From an uncultured Lachnospiraceae bacterium (GTDB taxonomy: Bacteria > Bacillota > Clostridia > Lachnospirales > Lachnospiraceae): a stretch of 11,721 nucleotides of DNA. Below are positions 1 through 5,911 of the stretch, piece by piece. The notes under the pieces were generated by a model. That model saw only the letters and a list, made by a program, of their open reading frames with translations. It had not been told where the DNA came from and searched no databases. The stretch lies in assembly GCA_947594335.1 (NCBI GenBank), contig CANQEC010000055.1, positions 1 to 11,721 on the forward strand. Direction: 5' to 3'. The position numbers and the translations under genes are program-made. Positions within the stretch are counted from its first letter, which is position 1. Each line of letters starts with the position of its first letter.

Positions 1-1
1 G

Positions 2-85
2 TCGGCGCCGTATGAGAGGCTGCTTGAGATGAACGGGATCACGGCGGAGAACATCGTGGCGACCGCGAAGGCGCTTGTAGGGTAA
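2..85 (+). CDS. C-terminal end of a probable transketolase (C-terminal subunit), partial
   Basis: This is an open frame entering from the left edge and ending at TAA 83-85. It encodes 27 residues containing PYERLLEMNGITAENIV. A tail of the form 'LL...GLTAENIV..AK.L' is typical of transketolase C-termini, especially the split transketolases of clostridia, in which separate N- and C-terminal subunits are encoded by adjacent genes. Transketolase moves two-carbon units between sugar phosphates using thiamine diphosphate. A short-chain dehydrogenase and a GntR regulator follow, which fits a sugar or polyol catabolic cluster. No catalytic residue lies in the fragment, so the assignment rests only on the tail pattern. 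Another enzyme with a similar tail is possible. Confidence 0.5.
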   Translation, partial: SAPYERLLEMNGITAENIVATAKALVG

Positions 86-235
86 AAGCGGCGGCCGCAG
101 GAGCGCCTGTAAAATAAAAATGGTGACAGAGCGCCCGCAGATTTGCCTGCGCCTGCCGGAAGGCACAGGCGCCTGCGATCCGCGCAGAAAAAAAGTAAAA
201 TCACATAATTTAATAATAAAAAGGAGGATACTATA
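86..235 (+). other. Intergenic region with a GC-rich hairpin upstream of the dehydrogenase gene
   Basis: The region contains a clear imperfect hairpin at 149-172: GCGCC, TGCC, loop GGAA, GGCA, a 2-nt bulge, then GGCGC. A further outer pairing is possible between CGCAG 136-140 and CTGCG 173-177. No T-run follows on the + strand; the next bases are A-rich. It is therefore not a standard intrinsic terminator for the upstream gene. It may mark the 3' end of that transcript or be a leader structure. The AT-rich stretch 187-220 precedes the ribosome binding site, but no convincing -35/-10 pair is visible in it. Confidence 0.4.
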
Positions 236-994
236 ATGTTTGAATTTGACGGACAGGTTGTAATCGTGACAGGAAGCGGCTCACCAAAGGGAATCGGAAG
301 AACGATCGCCCGCACATTTGCGAAGCAGGGCGCAACAGTGGTCATTACGGATATGAATGAGGCAGGAATTAAGGATACCGTGGAAGTGATCGAGGCGGAA
401 GGCGGAAAAGCATTCGGTGTGCCGGTAAATGTTACTTCCCCGGAATCCGTGCAGAAGATGGTTGATACCGTCATGGAGAAATTCGGAAGGATCGATGTCC
501 TTGTCAACAACGCCGGCATCTCCCAGAAGGTTACGGTCGAGGATATGACGCTGGAAGACATGAGGAGAATCTTCGAGGTCAACATGTTCGGACTGTTCCT
601 GTGTACACAGGCAGTCATGAAGCCAATGCGTGCGGCGAAATACGGCAGGATCGTAAATCTGTCTTCCGTATCCGGAAAGAGAGGCGGCGGCGTGTTCGGC
701 GGCGCTCACTACTCCGCGTCAAAAGCAGCTGTTCTGGCATTCTCAAAGAACCTGTCCCGCGAGATCTGCGCGGAAGGCATTACGATCAACAGTGTATGCC
801 CGGGACTGATTAACACGGAAATTTGGAAATCGCTTCCGGCTGAGGATGCGGCGAAGGTAATCGACGGAATTCCGATGGGACGTCCGGGCGAGACGCAGGA
901 GGTCGCGAACGCGATTGTCTTCCTGGCATCAAAGGAAGCTTCCTATATTACGGGTGAGGAGATCGATATTAACGGCGGTTCCCATATGGATTAA
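236..994 (+). CDS. SDR family NAD(P)-dependent oxidoreductase, FabG-like
   Basis: This is a 252-residue classical short-chain dehydrogenase of usual length. A Rossmann cofactor loop lies at residues 12-21 (TGSGSPKGIG), two residues longer than the common TGxxxGIG form. An acidic residue, Asp39, ends the second strand (VVITD), which usually indicates NAD(H) rather than NADP(H) preference. NNAG is at 91-94, the catalytic Asn at 115, Ser144, and YxxxK at 159-163. CPG follows at 188-190. The start is fixed by AAGGAGG at 221-227, eight bases before ATG. The gene sits between a probable transketolase and a FadR-type regulator, so oxidation of a sugar, sugar acid or polyol is more likely than fatty-acid synthesis. 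The substrate cannot be read from the sequence. Confidence 0.9.
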   Translation: MFEFDGQVVIVTGSGSPKGIGRTIARTFAKQGATVVITDMNEAGIKDTVEVIEAEGGKAFGVPVNVTSPESVQKMVDTVMEKFGRIDVLVNNAGISQKVTVEDMTLEDMRRIFEVNMFGLFLCTQAVMKPMRAAKYGRIVNLSSVSGKRGGGVFGGAHYSASKAAVLAFSKNLSREICAEGITINSVCPGLINTEIWKSLPAEDAAKVIDGIPMGRPGETQEVANAIVFLASKEASYITGEEIDINGGSHMD

Positions 995-1054
995 TGCCGG
1001 CGGTACGGTATATCAGACGGAATGACCATCAAAACGGATCTGAATTTTGTGTCG

Positions 1055-1080
1055 GGAGCCGCGTCCGGGTTCCGGTTTTT
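1055..1080 (+). terminator. Possible intrinsic terminator after the SDR gene
   Basis: GGAGCC (1055-1060) pairs with GGTTCC (1068-1073) through one G-T wobble around a 7-nt loop. GG and five T residues (1076-1080) follow. The stem is short, so termination may be partial and the regulator gene may be read through. Confidence 0.4.
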
Positions 1081-1091
1081 GGAAAAGCAGA

Positions 1092-1107
1092 TATGGAACT
1101 GACCATA
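1092..1107 (+). promoter_or_regulatory. Candidate operator: TATGG-N6-CCATA palindrome before the GntR-type regulator
   Basis: A perfect 5-bp inverted repeat with a 6-bp spacer ends 14 bp before the regulator's ATG and just upstream of its ribosome binding site. FadR-type GntR proteins often bind short palindromes and often autoregulate. The motif is short, I found no second matching copy upstream of the SDR gene, and the assignment is an inference from position. Confidence 0.25.
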
Positions 1108-1120
1108 AAGAGGTGATATT

Positions 1121-1861
1121 ATGCGAACGGAAGAATCTTCAAAGAAAAACGGCAGCGAGTCGGTGGTTCAGAGGATCATCGATCAGCTGGTTGACGCGGT
1201 GATCAGCGGGAAAATAAAGCCCGGGGAAAAAATACCGACGGAGACGGAGATGGCTGAAGAATTTGGCGTCGGAAGAAATTCTGTCAGAGAGGCGATCAAG
1301 ATCCTGGTGCATCTTGGTGTACTTGAGATCCGCCGCGCGGAAGGAACCTTTGTACTTGACGGTTTTTCGGAGAGCATGATCGATCCGATGATCTACGGAA
1401 TCATCCTCCAGAAGGAAGATTCCAGCGAGGATCTGATGGAGCTGCGTGAGATGATGGAAGTCGGAGTCATGCAGCTTGCCATGAAGAAGCTTGATCAGTA
1501 TGATATCTATAATCTTGAAGAAAAACTTGACCAGATGAAAAAAGAGATCAGCAAAGGCCCTGAAAATGTGGGTCGGGTGTTCGAGGCGGACAATGAGTTT
1601 CACAGCGCCATATCGGATATGGGGCAGAATCCTCTGGTTGAGAAGATCAACAGGATTGTGAGCCTGCTGACAAGATCCATGCGTTTTAAGACGGTGGATA
1701 CGATGCTCTCAACAGGGCGCGGACAGGAACTGTTTGACGCACACCAGGAGCTGTACGATATGCTTGTCAGCAGAAAAACAGAGAATATGAACCAGGCTGT
1801 GAGAAAAACCTACTTTTCGGGCATCACCTTTGGAAAAGCGGAGGACGAATCTTCAAAATAA
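1121..1861 (+). CDS. GntR family transcriptional regulator, FadR/FCD subfamily
   Basis: This 246-residue protein has an N-terminal winged helix at about residues 12-80. It includes the recognition segment PTETEMAEEFGVGRNSVREA and the wing around GVLEIRRAEGTFV. An all-helical FCD ligand-binding domain follows at about 105-235. FCD domains usually bind a metal through Asp-x3-His plus two later His residues. Here Asp157, His161 and His208 are in the expected places, but the last ligand position falls near Thr230/Tyr231, so a standard four-ligand site appears incomplete. The start is supported by a near-perfect anti-Shine-Dalgarno match (AAAGAGGTGAT, 1107-1117). It lies 126 bp after the SDR gene on the same strand and probably controls the local catabolic genes and itself. 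The effector is unknown. Confidence 0.9.
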   Translation: MRTEESSKKNGSESVVQRIIDQLVDAVISGKIKPGEKIPTETEMAEEFGVGRNSVREAIKILVHLGVLEIRRAEGTFVLDGFSESMIDPMIYGIILQKEDSSEDLMELREMMEVGVMQLAMKKLDQYDIYNLEEKLDQMKKEISKGPENVGRVFEADNEFHSAISDMGQNPLVEKINRIVSLLTRSMRFKTVDTMLSTGRGQELFDAHQELYDMLVSRKTENMNQAVRKTYFSGITFGKAEDESSK

Positions 1862-1902
1862 TTTCTTCGCGCATTTGCAAAGGACACGCCCAAATGCCTC
1901 TG

Positions 1903-1960
1903 ATGCGCAGGCCTGCATAAGGAAACTGGCTGCTCCGCAGCACGCAGGCCGCACGGCCTG
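1903..1960 (+). repeat. Solitary copy (R0) of the structured GGAAA bulged-hairpin repeat
   Basis: The outer stem GGCCTGC (1910-1916) pairs with GCAGGCC (1944-1950). Between them are a 5'-side internal strand containing AAGGAAA and an inner hairpin, GCTGC (1929-1933), loop TCC, GCAGC (1937-1941). The same architecture and much of the same sequence recur three times at 9480-9681. In this copy the 3' arm can instead pair with a downstream GGCCTG (1955-1960; CAGGCC-GCAC-GGCCTG), so two mutually exclusive folds are possible. A further hairpin, GCATTTG/CAAATGC (1871-1877/1891-1897), lies just upstream. The copy sits between the gntR stop and a strong terminator. Confidence 0.7.
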
Positions 1961-1975
1961 TTCATATTATACAGC

Positions 1976-2040
1976 AAAAACATACTCCGCGGATCTTTTG
2001 CCGCCGTCCGGGCGGCGGGGGACCGCGGGGTATGTTTTTT
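1976..2040 (+). terminator. Strong bidirectional-looking intrinsic terminator
   Basis: CATACtCCGCGG (1981-1992) pairs with CCGCGGgGTATG (2023-2034), with one T-G wobble. Nested inside is GCCGCC / GGCGGC. Six T residues (2035-2040) follow the stem and five A residues (1976-1980) precede it, so the structure has a U-tract when read on either strand. It isolates the regulator transcript from the alarmone-synthetase promoter that begins a few bases later. Confidence 0.85.
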
Positions 2041-2044
2041 CCGG

Positions 2045-2073
2045 TTGACGTTTTTCCCTTTGACACGTATAAT
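2045..2073 (+). promoter_or_regulatory. Sigma-A type promoter of the (p)ppGpp synthetase gene
   Basis: TTGACG (2045-2050) and a perfect TATAAT (2068-2073) are separated by exactly 17 bp. Transcription should start near 2080. A small hairpin, GCGGA-GCAG-TCCGC (2089-2102), then lies at the 5' end of the message, leaving a leader of about 80 nt before the preferred GTG start at 2159. Confidence 0.85.
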
Positions 2074-2158
2074 CTTATAGCGTGTGATGCGGAGCAGTCC
2101 GCGGCTGCATGAGAGTAAAATATCTTTGGAGGACAGGCAGACAGAAGGGAAGAACAGC

Positions 2159-2848
2159 GTGGAAAAAAATTTTGAAAATCTGGATGAGTTTCAATACATC
2201 AAAATGATCGAGACCGGGAAAAAGTATATGGCTCTGATGAGCCGTTACCGCTGCGCCATCATGGAGGTGGAAACAAAGCTTCGCGTTTTGAATCTGGAGT
2301 TTTCCAGCCAGTATGACCGCAATCCGTTTGAAGCGATCAAAAGCCGTCTGAAAAGTCCGGCCAGCATCGTTGAAAAGCTGCAGCGGCGCGGGATCACTGT
2401 TACGGAGGGAATGCTGGAGGAAGTGATCGAGAAACATCTGAATGATGTGGCGGGGATACGGGTCGTCTGTTCCTTTCAGGAGGATATCTACCGGCTGGCA
2501 AAGCTTTTGACCAGTCAGGATGATGTGAGGGTTCTGCGCGTCAAGGACTACATCAGGAATCCCAAACCCAACGGCTACCGCAGTCTTCATCTGATCCTTG
2601 AGGTTCCGGTGTTTCTCGCGGAAGGGAAGACGCCCATGAGAGTGGAGGTTCAGTTCAGGACGATCGCCATGGATTTCTGGGCAAGCGTCGATCATAAGCT
2701 GCGCTACAAAAAGGATCTGGAGAATGAGGCGGAGATCACGCAGATGCTGCGGCAGTGCGCGGACGTGATATCTGGGCTCGACAACGAAATGCAGAATATC
2801 CGGAATATGATCGAGACAGGCGGCAGATTTAAGCCGTCCGGGAAATAA
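2159..2848 (+). CDS. Small alarmone synthetase, RelA/SpoT-type (p)ppGpp synthetase
   Basis: This protein of about 229 residues contains only the RelA/SpoT synthetase domain. There is no HD hydrolase and no TGS or ACT region, so it resembles the RelP/RelQ (YwaC/YjbM) class. These enzymes transfer pyrophosphate from ATP to GDP or GTP. Visible motifs are SRLKSPASIVEKL, GIRVVCSF, VKDYI followed by PKPNGYRSLH (about 135-144), and EVQFRTIAMDFWA with the catalytic-type Glu163. The start is uncertain. The frame is open back to GTG 2084 and ATG 2087, but the promoter places the transcription start at about 2080. AAGGGA (2145-2150) lies eight bases before GTG 2159, which I prefer. It is followed on the same strand by a GdpP-type gene. 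Confidence 0.88.
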   Translation: MEKNFENLDEFQYIKMIETGKKYMALMSRYRCAIMEVETKLRVLNLEFSSQYDRNPFEAIKSRLKSPASIVEKLQRRGITVTEGMLEEVIEKHLNDVAGIRVVCSFQEDIYRLAKLLTSQDDVRVLRVKDYIRNPKPNGYRSLHLILEVPVFLAEGKTPMRVEVQFRTIAMDFWASVDHKLRYKKDLENEAEITQMLRQCADVISGLDNEMQNIRNMIETGGRFKPSGK

Positions 2849-2903
2849 GAGGCGGGCAGACAAGCCTGTTTTGACAGCAGGAAGCGACTGTTTAAATAAG
2901 GTC

Positions 2904-2932
2904 TTTCCCAAATCCCTGTTTTATGTTAAAAT
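2904..2932 (+). promoter_or_regulatory. Weak candidate promoter before gdpP
   Basis: TAAAAT (2927-2932) matches the -10 consensus at five of six positions. The hexamer 17 bp upstream, TTTCCC, is a poor -35. The 123-bp gap after the alarmone synthetase shows no T-run terminator, so read-through from the upstream promoter is equally possible. Confidence 0.3.
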
Positions 2933-2971
2933 ATGCATGAACATTTAGGCCGAGAGCGGTGGGAGGGCAAT

Positions 2972-5353
2972 ATGAGCGACAATAAGAAAGACAGTATGCC
3001 GGAGGACAGATCGGACGATGTTCCGAATGAGACGGCGGATGACGGCAGGGACGGTTTGACGGCTGAAATACCGGACGAACCGGCAGGCATACCAACGGCG
3101 GATCCGGAAGAGTTTTTTTCGGACGCCGGGCAGCATGCAAAGGCGGTCGAAATGCCGGACGAACCGGCAGGCATACCAACGGCGGATCCGGAGGAGTTTT
3201 TTTCGGATGCCGGGCAGCGTGCGGGGACAGCCGAAATACCGGATGCGGTGCGGTCGGAACCGGAAGAGGAGAGAGACGCCAGGCGGAAAAACGCGGGGAG
3301 AAAACCGTCCAGATATCAGGCAAAGTACAGCGGAATGCTGATGCGGCACTGGTACTGGAGCGTTCTGGTTCTGCTGCTTCTTGTGGGACTGACGGCAGCC
3401 TGTCTGTACACGGACATGCTTGCCGGTTGTATTGCCGCGGGATTCTCAGTCGTCATATATCTGCTGCTGCTCGGGCTGTATTTTTATTACAGGCCAAAAG
3501 TGCTGCGCGAGCTGATCGAGTTCGCGAATCACTATGACAATATACAGATGGAGATCCTCCAGGAATTTCTGATCCCCTACGGATTGATGGAGCCTGACGG
3601 AAGGGTTCTCTGGATGAATGACAGACTGATGGAGCTGACGGGAAAAGGAAGGCATTACCACAAAAATATCAGCCTGCTGTTTCCGGGGCTGGATGCGTCT
3701 TATTTTCCTCAGGATATGGAAGAGACGTTTGTCGAACTGGAATATATGAACAGGATGTACCGCATAAATATGCACCGGATTCTTATGAATCAGCTCCTGG
3801 ATGAGGCGGGCGCAGTGGAGCGGCTTGTGGAAGACAGCTGCGTGATCGCTCTGAGCTTCATCGATATCACGGAGCTCGACTATTTCAGGCGGGAGAATTA
3901 TGAGCAGCGCCAGGTTGTCGGCCTTCTGTATATGGATAATTACGAGGAGGCCATGGAGAGCGTGCCGGATGTCCGCAGATCCATGCTGGAGGCGCTGGTT
4001 GACCGTCGGATCACCCGCTATATCACGCCGGCCGGCGGACTGTGCAAAAAATTTGAGAAGGATAAATATCTCCTTGTGACCAACCGCAGCGGGCTCCGTC
4101 AGATGGAGGCGGACCGCTTCTCGATTCTCGAGGATGTGAAGACGGTTAATATCGGAAATTCCATCAGTGTCACGATCAGTATCGGGATTGCTCTTGATAA
4201 CGGCGATTACAGCAGCGATTGCGAGGCGGCGCGGGGTGCGATGGAGATGGCGCTTGCGCGCGGCGGGGACCAGGCGGTCGTCAAGGAAGGCGACAAGATT
4301 CAGTTTTACGGGGGCAAGACACAGCGGGCGGAACAGAATACAAGAGTGCGCGCGCGTGTCAAGGCTCAGGCCCTGCGCGAACTGATCAGCACGCGCGACA
4401 GGGTGATCGTTATGGGGCACAGGATTACGGACATCGATTCGCTCGGGGCGAGCGTCGGCATATGCAGGGCCGCCCTGCAGGACGGGAAGCACGCGCACAT
4501 CGTGCTGGGGGATGTCAATGGCAGCATCAGGCTCTGGGTGAACCTGCTCAGGGATATGGGCAATTATGACGACGATCTGTTCGTGACGCACAGTGAGGCG
4601 GTCAGACTGACGAACCAGAACACCGTCGTGGTTGTGGTCGATACGAACAGGCCGAGCATGGCGGAGTGCAGGGAGATCCTCGATATGACGAAATCGATCG
4701 TTGTGCTGGATCATCACAGACGCAGCATGGATCAGATCGAACACGCCTCCCTGTCCTATATCGAGCCGTCGGCGTCGTCGGCGTGCGAGATGGTGGCGGA
4801 GCTTCTGCAATATTACGACGAGGGAATCAAGCTCAGGCCGTATGAGGCCGACTGCATGTATGCCGGCATCGTGGTGGATACGAACAACTTTATGGCAAAG
4901 ACAGGCAGCAGAACCTTTGAGGCTGCCGCGTTCCTCAGAAAGTACGGGGCGGACATGACGCGCGTAAGGAAAGCGTTCCGCAGCGACCTGGAGACTTACA
5001 AGGCGAGGGCCGAAGCCGTGCGCAACGCAGAGGCTTATATGGGGATGTACGCGATCAGTGTATGCCCGGCGGAAAATCTTGAGAGCCCGACTGTGATCGG
5101 CGCGCAGGCCGCGAATGAGCTGCTCAACATTGTGGGAGTGAAGGCGTCCTTTGTGCTGACCAGATTTGAACATAAAATATACGTCAGCGCCCGCGCGATC
5201 GACGAGGTCAATGTGCAGATCATCATGGAGAGACTGGGCGGAGGCGGCCATATGAATATTGCGGGCGCGCAGCTTGAGAATATGACGGTCGAGGAAGCGA
5301 TCGTGACGCTGAAAGATTTACTGAAACAAATGACGGACGAAGGAGCGATATGA
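2972..5353 (+). CDS. gdpP: GdpP-like cyclic-di-AMP phosphodiesterase (PAS, degenerate GGDEF, DHH-DHHA1)
   Basis: This 793-residue membrane protein is longer than Bacillus GdpP (about 660). Order: an acidic low-complexity N-terminus (1-125) with two 28-residue repeats; two membrane helices (about 127-146 and 149-173); a PAS-like region (about 190-305); a degenerate GGDEF domain (about 313-447) with EKDKY in place of GGDEF; a DHH domain with MGHRITDID (His483, Asp487, Asp489), Asp557, DHH 580-582 and Asp636; and DHHA1 with GGGGH (756-760). The metal-binding set is complete, so c-di-AMP hydrolysis is expected. The start is set by GGGAGG (2961-2966), five bases before ATG 2972; an upstream in-frame ATG at 2933 overlaps the promoter-like sequence. 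The stop overlaps the next coding start region. In Bacillus this enzyme is inhibited by ppGpp, and a ppGpp synthetase lies just upstream. Confidence 0.92.
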   Translation: MSDNKKDSMPEDRSDDVPNETADDGRDGLTAEIPDEPAGIPTADPEEFFSDAGQHAKAVEMPDEPAGIPTADPEEFFSDAGQRAGTAEIPDAVRSEPEEERDARRKNAGRKPSRYQAKYSGMLMRHWYWSVLVLLLLVGLTAACLYTDMLAGCIAAGFSVVIYLLLLGLYFYYRPKVLRELIEFANHYDNIQMEILQEFLIPYGLMEPDGRVLWMNDRLMELTGKGRHYHKNISLLFPGLDASYFPQDMEETFVELEYMNRMYRINMHRILMNQLLDEAGAVERLVEDSCVIALSFIDITELDYFRRENYEQRQVVGLLYMDNYEEAMESVPDVRRSMLEALVDRRITRYITPAGGLCKKFEKDKYLLVTNRSGLRQMEADRFSILEDVKTVNIGNSISVTISIGIALDNGDYSSDCEAARGAMEMALARGGDQAVVKEGDKIQFYGGKTQRAEQNTRVRARVKAQALRELISTRDRVIVMGHRITDIDSLGASVGICRAALQDGKHAHIVLGDVNGSIRLWVNLLRDMGNYDDDLFVTHSEAVRLTNQNTVVVVVDTNRPSMAECREILDMTKSIVVLDHHRRSMDQIEHASLSYIEPSASSACEMVAELLQYYDEGIKLRPYEADCMYAGIVVDTNNFMAKTGSRTFEAAAFLRKYGADMTRVRKAFRSDLETYKARAEAVRNAEAYMGMYAISVCPAENLESPTVIGAQAANELLNIVGVKASFVLTRFEHKIYVSARAIDEVNVQIIMERLGGGGHMNIAGAQLENMTVEEAIVTLKDLLKQMTDEGAI
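3065..3232 (+). repeat. Two tandem 84-bp in-frame repeats in the gdpP N-terminus
   Basis: Units 3065-3148 and 3149-3232 are nearly identical. The beginning of a third unit is visible at 3233-3243. Each encodes 28 residues (32-59 and 60-87) containing PDEPAGIPTADPEEFFSDAG. Low divergence between units, including silent positions, suggests a recent duplication. The segment is acidic and precedes the first membrane helix, so it should be cytoplasmic. Confidence 0.95.
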
Positions 5354-5355
5354 TC

Positions 5356-5802
5356 ATGAAAGTAATTTTGCTGCAGGATGTAAAGACTGTCGGGAAAAAA
5401 GGAGAGATCGTGGAGGTCAGCGACGCGTATGCGAGGAATGTTCTGCTGAAAAAAGGGCAGGGCAAGGAAGCGACCGGGAAGAATATCAATGATCTCAAAC
5501 TTCACAGGGCAAATGAGGAGAAGCTGGCGCAGGCCGCGCTTGACTCGGCCAGAGAGCTTGCGGAAAAACTGAAGGGCAGGCAGGTAGAGATCGCGGTCAA
5601 GACTGGGGAAAAGGGACGGGTTTTCGGTTCCGTATCTTCCAAGGAGATTGCGGAGGAGATCAAAGCGCAGCTTGGATATGAGGTTGACAGGAAAAAGATA
5701 CAGCTGGCGTCCCCGATCCGGGATCTCGGCGTGACGCTTGTTTCCGTGAAGCTTCACCCGAAGGTGTCCGCGGAAATCGGCGTAAATGTAGTGGAAGCAT
5801 AA
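5356..5802 (+). CDS. rplI: Large ribosomal subunit protein bL9
   Basis: This 148-residue protein has the normal length of bacterial L9. It begins MKVILLQDVKTVGKKGEIVEV with the N-terminal rRNA-binding domain, then a long charged helix (about 40-75), and a C-terminal domain with GRVFGSVSSKEIAEEI. L9 binds 23S rRNA near the L1 stalk and helps maintain reading frame. An in-frame ATG at 5350 overlaps the gdpP stop, but it is only four bases from AAGGAG (5340-5345). ATG 5356 gives ten bases and matches the family start. gdpP-rplI-dnaB is a conserved Bacillota gene order. A hairpin with a U-tract follows the gene. Confidence 0.97.
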   Translation: MKVILLQDVKTVGKKGEIVEVSDAYARNVLLKKGQGKEATGKNINDLKLHRANEEKLAQAALDSARELAEKLKGRQVEIAVKTGEKGRVFGSVSSKEIAEEIKAQLGYEVDRKKIQLASPIRDLGVTLVSVKLHPKVSAEIGVNVVEA

Positions 5803-5819
5803 AGCTGACGAAAAGAAAT

Positions 5820-5864
5820 GCTGCCGTGTACGGTCCTTATGGGGGGTGAACGGCAGCTTTTATT
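5820..5864 (+). terminator. Terminator or attenuator hairpin between rplI and dnaB
   Basis: GCTGCCGT (5820-5827) pairs perfectly with ACGGCAGC (5850-5857) around a 22-nt loop. TTTTATT (5858-5864) follows. It lies 17 bp after the rplI stop and 47 bp before dnaB. It could set a lower level of dnaB than of rplI within one operon. I saw no convincing promoter between it and dnaB. Confidence 0.65.
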
Positions 5865-5911
5865 CCCGGCGGCGCCATGCGGCGCGGATCCGGGAGCAGA
5901 AAGGAGAAAGC

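Noticed and set aside
2084..2158. Longer start (GTG 2084 or ATG 2087) for the alarmone synthetase
   Set aside because: These codons lie only a few bases from the predicted transcription start, inside a leader hairpin and without a ribosome binding site. GTG 2159 has AAGGGA at good spacing. N-terminal mapping would decide.
3446..5251. Long open frames on the minus strand opposite gdpP, dnaB and dnaX
   Set aside because: They are His/Arg/Leu-rich shadows caused by the GC-biased codon use of the real genes. They have no recognisable motifs or ribosome binding sites, and they overlap well-supported + strand genes completely.
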